From: an uncultured Oscillospiraceae bacterium | GTDB taxonomy: Bacteria; Bacillota; Clostridia; Oscillospirales; Oscillospiraceae | Reading direction: 5' to 3' | Length of the DNA: 19,096 bases | NCBI GenBank assembly: GCA_910588975.1 | Contig: CAJUSE010000034.1 | Location: 1 to 19,096, forward strand | Shown here: positions 14,871 to 19,096 of the stretch, piece by piece | Position numbering within the stretch: the stretch's first letter is position 1 | How the letters are laid out: every line of letters begins with the position of its first letter | The notes under the pieces: generated by a model | What the model was told of the DNA's origin: nothing | Database searches by the model: none | Seen by the model: the letters and a program-made list of their open reading frames with translations, nothing else | Translations under genes and position numbers: made by a program

Positions 14871-14880
14871 CAGTTGGCAC

Positions 14881-15270
14881 TTAGTCCTCGTCCTCTTCCT
14901 CGTCGGAGAGGTCCAGGGCAAACTTGTCGCCGCAGGCGGGGCACTCAACAACGCCAGCCTCCAGGACATCCTCGTCGATGTCGATCTCGGCGCCGCAGGT
15001 GGGGCACTCAACCTCAAAGAAGTCCTCGTCATCGTCCTCATAGTCCTCGTCAAAGACGACTTCCTCCACGTCGCTGAGGTCGTCGGAGATGGCGTCTACC
15101 TCCTCGCCCAGCTCGTCGGTGACCTCCTGAAGGTCCTCCAGGTCCAAAGCGACCTCCTCCAGAATACCGATCATCACGGAGATGAGCTTACCCTCCTTGG
15201 ACTTCTCGGTGTCCAGATCCAGCCCCTCGGCCAGACCCTTCAGGTATGCAACCTTCTCAGAAATGGTCAT
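14881..15270 (-). CDS. CD1247 N-terminal domain protein, acidic with zinc ribbon
   Basis: This 129-residue acidic protein is of the type annotated as CD1247 N-terminal domain-containing in Clostridia. Residues 1-45 (SEKVAYLKGLAEGLDLD and following) form the conserved N-terminal helices. An Asp/Glu-rich middle (43-86) has coiled-coil-like spacing. Cys89, Cys92, Cys110 and Cys113 (CPTC and CPAC) form a probable zinc ribbon, and the tail is DEEEDED. No enzymatic motif is visible and the function is unknown to me. It lies 67 bp after efp in the same orientation; co-transcription is likely. GAAAGGAGA precedes the ATG. Confidence 0.88.
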   Translation of the reverse strand: MTISEKVAYLKGLAEGLDLDTEKSKEGKLISVMIGILEEVALDLEDLQEVTDELGEEVDAISDDLSDVEEVVFDEDYEDDDEDFFEVECPTCGAEIDIDEDVLEAGVVECPACGDKFALDLSDEEEDED

Positions 15271-15306
15271 AGTGATCTCCTTTCCAGTCTTGGGCTGTCA
15301 CGTTCC

Positions 15307-15325
15307 GAAGTACCCTGGGTACTTC
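15307..15325 (-). other. Intercistronic hairpin between efp and CD1247-like gene
   Basis: GAAGTACC and GGTACTTC form an 8-bp perfect stem around a 3-base loop. No T run follows, so it is more likely an RNA stability or processing element than a terminator. Confidence 0.5.
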
Positions 15326-15337
15326 TCCACGCTTCTA

Positions 15338-15907
15338 TTAGCCCTTGGAGCGCTCCAGGTACTCGCCGGTGCGGGTGTCGATCTTGATTTTGTCGCCGAT
15401 GTTGATGAACAGGGGCACCTTGATCTCGGCGCCGGTCTCCACAATGGCGGGCTTGGTCACGTTGGTGGCGGTGTCGCCCTTGAAGCCGGGGTCAGTCTCG
15501 GTGATCTCCAGCTCCACGAAGTTGGGGGCCTCAACGCCCACCACCTTCTCCTTGTAGATCATCAGCTTGCAGATGGTGTTCTCCTTCACAAACTCAAAGC
15601 CGGAGGGCAGATCGCCCTGGCCCACAGGGACCATGTCAAAGGTCTCCTGGTCCATGAAGTACCACAGATCGCCGTCGTTGTAGCTGTACTCGGCGTCCTT
15701 GCGCTCGATATAGGCGGTCTCGAACTTAGCGGTGGGGTTGAAAGACGTCTCGGTGACGCCGCCGCCCAGCACATCCTTCATCTTAGTACGGACAAAGGCA
15801 GCGCCCTTACCGGGCTTGACATGCTGGAACTCGACGACCTGCATCACCTTGCCGTCCATCTCGAAGGTGACACCGTTGCGGAACTCGCCGGCAGTAATAG
15901 TAGGCAT
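15338..15907 (-). CDS. efp: Elongation factor P
   Basis: EF-P binds ribosomes stalled at consecutive prolines and promotes peptide bond formation. The 189 residues are full length, with three beta-barrel domains: KOW-like (about 1-63), OB (about 66-126) and the C-terminal domain (about 130-187). Lys34, in HVKPGKGAAFVR, occupies the tip position that is modified in many bacteria; no recognised modification enzyme is encoded in the window. The C-terminal signature (FINIGDKIKIDTRTGEYLER) is typical. GGAGGAAA precedes the ATG. It is first gene of the efp / CD1247-like / sirtuin operon, with its own promoter at 15944-15972. Confidence 0.98.
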   Translation of the reverse strand: MPTITAGEFRNGVTFEMDGKVMQVVEFQHVKPGKGAAFVRTKMKDVLGGGVTETSFNPTAKFETAYIERKDAEYSYNDGDLWYFMDQETFDMVPVGQGDLPSGFEFVKENTICKLMIYKEKVVGVEAPNFVELEITETDPGFKGDTATNVTKPAIVETGAEIKVPLFINIGDKIKIDTRTGEYLERSKG

Positions 15908-15943
15908 ATTGATTTCCTCCAGAAAAGCAAAATTGGTGAGACT

Positions 15944-15972
15944 ATTTTACTCCATCTGCCAGGTTTTTGCAA
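15944..15972 (-). promoter_or_regulatory. Promoter of the efp operon
   Basis: On the minus strand TTGCAA (15972-15967) and TAAAAT (15949-15944) are separated by 17 bp. Transcription would start near 15937, about 30 nt before the efp ATG. Confidence 0.8.
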
Positions 15973-16010
15973 TACCTTTTGCAGAATTTCCGGGTCCGAA
16001 CCGATAAATG

Positions 16011-16046
16011 TAAACGAAAACGCCCGAAGTCTTTCGACTTCGGGCG
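16011..16046 (-). terminator. Terminator of the tRNA-Ser pair
   Basis: An 11-bp perfect stem, CGCCCGAAGTC (16021-16031) with GACTTCGGGCG (16036-16046), is followed on the minus strand by TTTTCGTTTA. It lies 8 bp after the CCA end of tRNA-Ser(GCT). Confidence 0.92.
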
Positions 16047-16054
16047 CTCTCCTT

Positions 16055-16145
16055 TGGCGCAGAAGGAGGGATTTGAACCCTCGCGCGGTTTTACCCGCCT
16101 ACTCCCTTAGCAGGGGAGCCCCTTCGGCCACTTGGGTACTTCTGC
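16055..16145 (-). tRNA. tRNA-Ser (anticodon GCT)
   Basis: The acceptor GCAGAAG pairs with CTTCTGC, with discriminator G and encoded CCA. The anticodon arm CTCCC-CTGCTAA-GGGAG gives GCT, reading AGC/AGU. A long variable arm (GGCGGG...CCGCGC type) marks a class II serine tRNA. It is co-transcribed after tRNA-Ser(TGA), 22 bp downstream of it. Confidence 0.96.
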
Positions 16146-16167
16146 ATGGCTGAAGAAAGATAAATTA

Positions 16168-16256
16168 TGGCGGAGAGAGTGGGATTCGAACCCACGGCCC
16201 CTTGCGGGGTCACCAGTTTTCAAGACTGGCTCCTTAAACCACTCGGACATCTCTCC
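16168..16256 (-). tRNA. tRNA-Ser (anticodon TGA)
   Basis: The acceptor GGAGAGA pairs with TCTCTCC, with discriminator G and encoded CCA. The anticodon arm CCAGT-CTTGAAA-ACTGG gives TGA, reading UCA. The variable arm CCCC-GCAA-GGGG and T arm GTGGG-TTCGAAT-CCCAC are clear. It is first gene of a two-tRNA transcript. Confidence 0.97.
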
Positions 16257-16284
16257 AAATGGACGGCGGTCAAAGGCAAGGAAT

Positions 16285-16313
16285 ATGATACCATGCTTTT
16301 TCCGTTTTGTCAA
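16285..16313 (-). promoter_or_regulatory. Promoter of the tRNA-Ser pair
   Basis: On the minus strand consensus TTGACA (16313-16308) and TATCAT (16290-16285) are separated by 17 bp, 28 bp upstream of the mature 5' end of tRNA-Ser(TGA). Confidence 0.87.
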
Positions 16314-16329
16314 CCTCAAAAATTTCCCT

Positions 16330-16373
16330 TGCGAAAATGAAACGAGGGCCGGCACAGATGGGTGCCGGCCCTC
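16330..16373 (-). terminator. Terminator of the M28 peptidase gene
   Basis: A 12-bp perfect stem (16344-16355 with 16362-16373), GAGGGCCGGCAC and its complement, is followed on the minus strand by an interrupted T tract (GTTTCATTTTC). Confidence 0.8.
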
Positions 16374-16393
16374 TCCGTTATTCCATTACTATC

Positions 16394-17746
16394 TTACTTC
16401 TCGTCCTTCTTCTCCCCAGCCTTTTCGTCTTTCTCCTCGTCCTTCTTGGGCTCCATGTCAGCAAACATTTTCTTCATCTGCTCCATGCGCTCGGTGACCT
16501 TGGGAGCGAAGCTGCGGGGAATGGGGTTGACCCTGGCGTTGAGGATGGTCTCGGCATAGTCAGTCACAAAGGCCACGCCGTCGATAAGGGTCTTGGGGTC
16601 CACCTCGTCCATGGTATCCCGGTAGTTGTGGATCTCGGCGCCGCCCCGGGGCATATCCTGGCCGAAGGAGCAGGCAGGCACGCCGGCGTTGGCAAAGCTG
16701 GAGGAGTCACTGGAGTACATCCCCATCTCCCCCTTGAAGGCCCAGCCCTTCATCTTGGCGTAGGTCTCGGTAAAATAGTAGGTAGCCTCGCTGGCACTGG
16801 CGCAGAACAGGTTTCGGGACAGCGGAGCACCCAGCATATCAATGTTGATGTTGTAGATGGCCTTATCCAGCTCGTCCTTGTGCATCTCGCAGTACTTCTT
16901 GGAGCCCACAAGGCCGATCTCCTCGCTGCCGCACCACAGGAAACGGACGGTACGCTTGGGCGGATTGGCCTTGAAGTGGTTCATAGCCTCCAGCAGGGTG
17001 ACACAGCCCGTGCCGTTGTCCCAGCTGCCCAGGGCATAAATGACGGTGTCGAAGTGAGCGGAGAGGACCAGCACCTCCTCGGGAGTCTCGGTGCCGGGGA
17101 TCTCGGCGATGACGTTCCGGGCGGTCCACTTGCAGGGGGTTTGGTCCAGCTTCAGAGTCAGCTCCTCCCCCTGGTGATTGCATACCAGATCCTTCACGTC
17201 CCGCATGTGGATAGCCACCCCGGGCAGCTCGATCTTGGCGGAGGCAGACATGACGGGAACACGGGGACCGTTGGCGATACGCTCGTCGTCAAAATAGCCG
17301 CCTACCGAGACCACATAGGCTACGGCGCCCTTCTCCTTCAGGGTCCGGGCCAGCTTGGGGGTGACACGGCCGGTGACTAGAGCGATCTTGCCCTTCAGAT
17401 CCACCAGGTCGGCGTCCTGGTCGCCGTTGGTGACAAACCGGAAGGGGGCAGTAATGCCCTCGGCGGGGGTGTTTCCGGTGTGGGCCACGCCGTAGGCGGT
17501 GTATGCCTTGCCTCCCTTGAGGGTCAGGGCGGCGGTATGGATGTCAGAGTGGTCGATCTCGTACTCCTCGATGGCAGCGGGGATGCCCAGCTCCTCGCAG
17601 CATTTCTTCAGATACTCGGCGGCCAGCCGCTCCCCTTCGGTGCCGGTGACCCGGGCGTAGGCCCCCTTCTCCTCCTCGGTGCCCTTGCCCCAGATGTAGG
17701 ACAGGTCATGGAGGTACTTCCAGGCACGATCCTGATTGACAGACAT
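16394..17746 (-). CDS. M28 family zinc peptidase with PA-like domain
   Basis: This 450-residue co-catalytic zinc aminopeptidase belongs to the M28 family. The metal ligands and catalytic base appear in order: SAHFDT (His231), SWDNGTG (Asp243), CGSEEIGLVGS (Glu275/Glu276), INIDMLG (Asp303) and EIHNYRDTMDEVD (His373). Residues of about 85-200 resemble the protease-associated insert seen in larger M28 enzymes. There is no signal peptide, so it is probably cytosolic. The last 27 residues are a Lys/Glu/Asp-rich tail of low complexity. ATG 17746 is chosen because AAGGGAG precedes it; a GTG six codons upstream lacks a ribosome site. The exact substrate (aminopeptidase or carboxypeptidase) is not determined. 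Confidence 0.92.
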   Translation of the reverse strand: MSVNQDRAWKYLHDLSYIWGKGTEEEKGAYARVTGTEGERLAAEYLKKCCEELGIPAAIEEYEIDHSDIHTAALTLKGGKAYTAYGVAHTGNTPAEGITAPFRFVTNGDQDADLVDLKGKIALVTGRVTPKLARTLKEKGAVAYVVSVGGYFDDERIANGPRVPVMSASAKIELPGVAIHMRDVKDLVCNHQGEELTLKLDQTPCKWTARNVIAEIPGTETPEEVLVLSAHFDTVIYALGSWDNGTGCVTLLEAMNHFKANPPKRTVRFLWCGSEEIGLVGSKKYCEMHKDELDKAIYNINIDMLGAPLSRNLFCASASEATYYFTETYAKMKGWAFKGEMGMYSSDSSSFANAGVPACSFGQDMPRGGAEIHNYRDTMDEVDPKTLIDGVAFVTDYAETILNARVNPIPRSFAPKVTERMEQMKKMFADMEPKKDEEKDEKAGEKKDEK

Positions 17747-17777
17747 GAAAAAACTCCCTTTCACTGTAAAATAAAAG

Positions 17778-17815
17778 CGTTAAAGACTATGTTTAACAGT
17801 ATATCACGTTAAAGA
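17778..17815. promoter_or_regulatory. Direct and inverted GTTAAA repeats around the M28 promoter, candidate operator
   Basis: CGTTAAAGA occurs at 17778-17786 and again at 17807-17815, 29 bp apart. TTTAAC at 17792-17797 forms an inverted pair with the first copy (GTTAAA 17779-17784). The set spans the predicted -10 and start site of the M28 gene, where a repressor would act. No regulator is encoded next to it. Confidence 0.4.
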
Positions 17816-17825
17816 GAAATTGCAA
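17798..17825 (-). promoter_or_regulatory. Promoter of the M28 peptidase gene
   Basis: On the minus strand TTGCAA (17825-17820) and TATACT (17803-17798) have a 16-bp spacer, and TGA just before the -10 makes it an extended element. The leader is about 45 nt. Confidence 0.75.
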
Positions 17826-17862
17826 GGAAAAGGTGGAAAAGAGGAATTGTTCTATTGGTTAT

Positions 17863-18010
17863 TGGTACGGCTGGAAGGACCGTCGGCTGCGCCGGCACTA
17901 ACTCTCCGTAGGCGGCAAAGCCGCCAACGGAGATTAAGTCGAACCTTCGGTTCTCGTCCAACATAACAACACCAAAGAAAAAAGCACCCCAAATGGGGTG
18001 CTTTTTTCTT
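17863..18010 (-). repeat. tRNA-Arg tail repeat, unit 2 (148 bp)
   Basis: This unit begins (plus-strand left edge) with a copy of the last 19 nt of tRNA-Arg(ACG), with one or two changes (GGTCCTTCCAGCCGTACCA on the minus strand). The 97-nt core runs 17863-17959 and ends at GGTTCTCGTCC. Hairpins are visible at 17882-17896 (GTCGGC/GCCGGC), 17904-17932 (CTCCGT-GGCGGC pairing with GCCGCC-ACGGAG) and 17941-17953 (GAACC/GGTTC). A spacer and the palindrome at 17971-18014 complete the unit. No terminator follows on its M28 side. Confidence 0.8.
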
Positions 18011-18014
18011 TGGT
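17971..18014. terminator. 20-bp palindrome between repeat units 1 and 2
   Basis: A perfect 20-bp stem (17971-17990 with 17995-18014) has loop AAAT: GC core GCACCCC flanked by A/T runs, so it can terminate on either strand. Its right arm includes the CCA of the tRNA tail in unit 1. Confidence 0.88.
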
Positions 18015-18154
18015 ACGGCTGGAGGGACTACCGGCTGCGCCGGTATAGGCATCCGTAAGGCAGCAAGCTGCCAACGGCTGCCGTATCTCACCCAAGGGTT
18101 CTCGTCCTGTCCAAATATCAAAAAGGGTGACCACCTTATGGTGGTCACCCTTTT
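18011..18154 (-). repeat. tRNA-Arg tail repeat, unit 1 (144 bp)
   Basis: This unit carries an exact copy of the last 19 nt of tRNA-Arg(ACG), AGTCCCTCCAGCCGTACCA, at 18011-18029 on the minus strand. The 97-nt core (18011-18107) also ends at GGTTCTCGTCC. Hairpins lie at 18030-18044 (ACCGGC/GCCGGT) and 18053-18077 (CCGT-GGCAGC with GCTGCC-ACGG), plus a weak ACCC/GGGT at 18090-18099. The terminator at 18119-18156 separates it from the tRNA gene. Confidence 0.85.
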
Positions 18155-18156
18155 TG
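18119..18156. terminator. Terminator directly after tRNA-Arg(ACG)
   Basis: A 17-bp perfect stem (18119-18135 with 18140-18156) has loop TTAT. The GC core GGGTGACCACC is flanked by A5/T5 runs, so it works on both strands. Its first bases on the tRNA side are the CA of the encoded CCA. Confidence 0.9.
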
Positions 18157-18231
18157 GTACGGCTGGAGGGACTCGAACCCCCGACCTACTGGTTCGTAGC
18201 CAGTCACTCTATCCAGCTGAGCTACAGCCGC
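18155..18231 (-). tRNA. tRNA-Arg (anticodon ACG)
   Basis: The acceptor GCGGCTG pairs with CAGCCGT (the first pair is a G-U), with discriminator A and encoded CCA. The anticodon arm ACTGG-CTACGAA-CCAGT gives ACG, which after A34-to-inosine editing reads CGU, CGC and CGA. The D arm (TAGCTCAGCTGGATAGAG) and T loop TTCGAGT are standard. It is followed at once by a terminator and two tail repeats. Confidence 0.97.
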
Positions 18232-18256
18232 ATACCGTCTTATTGACAGCTTGATT

Positions 18257-18285
18257 ATTTTAGCACAACAGACGGTAAAAAGCAA
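18257..18285 (-). promoter_or_regulatory. Promoter of tRNA-Arg(ACG)
   Basis: On the minus strand TTGCTT (18285-18280) and TAAAAT (18262-18257) are separated by 17 bp, with TGC before the -10 as an extended element. The -10 lies 25 bp from the mature tRNA 5' end. Confidence 0.75.
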
Positions 18286-18314
18286 GTCCTTTTTTCAAAA
18301 GGTAGAAATTTTTC

Positions 18315-19096
18315 TCAAAAATCTTCTTCACTCATATCAAAAGGAGGCATTTCGGTGGGCTGGGGAATCACATCCCGCTCAAACTCCAGCTCCTCGGGCA
18401 CAGGCTCGGAGACAGGGGGAACATCAGGCGCCACATCTACCATCCCCTGCTTATACTGCATCTCCTGCCACTGCTCCTTGGAGATGAGCACCTGCCGGGG
18501 CTTGGAGCCCTCAAAGGGCCCCACGACCCCCTTCTCCTCCATCTGGTCCACCAGCCGGGCGGCCCGGGAGTAGCCCAGCTTCAGCCGCCGCTGGAGCATG
18601 GATACACTGGCCATGCCGGTATCCACCACCACCTCGATGGCGGCGGACAGCAGCTCGTCATACTCATCAGAGACATCCTCGGGGGCAGAGCCGCCCACTC
18701 CCTTGGCACCCTTCTCCTTTTCGGCCACGTTCTGCTCGATCTGGTGGAGTACGCTCTCGTCGTACTGGGCAGTGCCTCCCTGCTTGACAAACTCCACCAC
18801 CCGGGCCACCTCCTCATCGGTGATAAGGCAGCCCTGGACCCGGGTGGGCTTTCCGGAGCCCAGCGGTAGGTAAAGCATGTCGCCCCGACCCACCAGCTTC
18901 TCAGCGCCGGTGTTGTCCAAAATGATGCGGGACTCCAGAGAGGAGGCCACGGCAAAGGCGATGCGGGAGGGGATGTTGGCCTTCATCAGGCCGGTGATCA
19001 CGTCGGCCGAGGGCCGCTGAGTGGCCACGATCAGGTGCATTCCGGCGGCACGGCCCATCTGGGCCACCCGGCAGATGGACTCCTCCACCTCCTTGG
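18315..19096 (-). CDS. ftsK: DNA translocase FtsK/SpoIIIE, C-terminal part (cut by window edge)
   Basis: This is the C-terminal 260 residues of an FtsK/SpoIIIE-type translocase, the hexameric ATPase that pumps chromosomal DNA through the division or sporulation septum. The frame is open to the right edge, beginning at KEVEESICRVAQMGRAAGMH, just after the expected Walker B region. HLIVATQRPSADVITGLMKAN and SRIAFAVASSLESRIILD are hallmark RecA-like motor segments. LVGRGDMLYLP follows. The winged-helix gamma domain (ELLSAAIEVVVDTGMASVSM to KPRQVLIS) reads orientation sequences in other species. A proline/glutamate-rich tail of about 50 residues ends the protein. Whether it is FtsK or the sporulation paralogue SpoIIIE cannot be told from this part. 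Confidence 0.95.
   Translation of the reverse strand, partial: KEVEESICRVAQMGRAAGMHLIVATQRPSADVITGLMKANIPSRIAFAVASSLESRIILDNTGAEKLVGRGDMLYLPLGSGKPTRVQGCLITDEEVARVVEFVKQGGTAQYDESVLHQIEQNVAEKEKGAKGVGGSAPEDVSDEYDELLSAAIEVVVDTGMASVSMLQRRLKLGYSRAARLVDQMEEKGVVGPFEGSKPRQVLISKEQWQEMQYKQGMVDVAPDVPPVSEPVPEELEFERDVIPQPTEMPPFDMSEEDF

Noticed and set aside
17863..18110. Truncated tRNA-Arg pseudogenes
   Set aside because: Only the last 19 nt are shared with the tRNA; there is no anticodon or D arm, and the remaining core has its own conserved hairpins.
17852..18148. 98-codon open frame on the minus strand spanning both tRNA-Arg tail repeats, superficially like the small basic Tpr protein reported from the E. 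coli tyrT repeats
   Set aside because: The start codon lies inside a terminator stem, no ribosome site is present, the frame crosses two palindromes, and the two repeat copies are read in different ways, so coding selection is not supported.
17863..18154. CRISPR array
   Set aside because: The repeats are only two, about 145 bp in period, and joined to a tRNA tail; there are no short uniform repeats with unique spacers and no cas genes.
17863..18231. Repeated tRNA 3' ends as attachment sites of an integrated element
   Set aside because: Tail copies are typical of attL/attR, but the interval is only about 145 bp, no integrase is present, and the copies recur at a regular period with structured cores.

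Overview
The window looks like chromosomal DNA of a GC-rich gut Firmicute. The closest fit is Clostridia, order Oscillospirales (Flavonifractor/Lawsonibacter-like). This is inferred from IreB, CD1247-type and YozG/DUF2975 families, strong AAGGAGG ribosome sites, sigma-A type promoters in AT-rich gaps, and GC-rich third codon positions that create many long antisense shadow frames. I see no phage genes, insertion sequence or CRISPR array.

Layout. 1-2343 is the 3' part of pheT, with an extra domain in its N-terminal region. 2463-2714 is a monocistronic ireB with its own promoter and terminator. 2785-4585 (minus) is a two-gene alpha/beta hydrolase operon. It shares a short gap with pepT (4687-5895, plus), and the predicted promoters there point at each other. 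5978-7276 (minus) is an imidazolonepropionase-like amidohydrolase, convergent with pepT. A 490-bp gap with a structured leader precedes a 919-residue hybrid sensor kinase (7769-10528). A tRNA-Ser(CGA) and a PaaI-type thioesterase follow.

11397-13343 (minus) is a four-gene operon: DUF2975 membrane protein, YozG-like regulator, lipoprotein, small membrane protein. A perfect inverted repeat touches its -35 box. A GNAT acetyltransferase (13533-13982) faces a sirtuin (14091-14813). The sirtuin is last in an efp / CD1247-like / sirtuin operon and sits directly behind an internal terminator. Two tRNA-Ser genes (GCT, TGA), an M28 peptidase, a tRNA-Arg(ACG) and the 3' end of an ftsK/spoIIIE gene fill the rest, all on the minus strand.

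The most unusual element lies downstream of tRNA-Arg(ACG), at 17863-18154. Two tandem units of 144 and 148 bp each carry a copy of the last 19 nt of the tRNA (through CCA) joined to a structured 97-nt core and a terminator-like palindrome. The arrangement recalls the rtT repeats of the E. coli tyrT operon. The two cores differ in sequence but keep the same hairpins, with one compensatory base pair. A fragment of the same core lies 7.4 kb away, after the sensor kinase terminator, so the element appears to be dispersed.

Together the genes are housekeeping translation functions (pheT, efp, four tRNAs), peptide and ester catabolism (pepT, M28 peptidase, amidohydrolase, hydrolases, thioesterase), envelope or signalling functions (ireB, hybrid kinase, DUF2975 operon) and chromosome segregation (ftsK).
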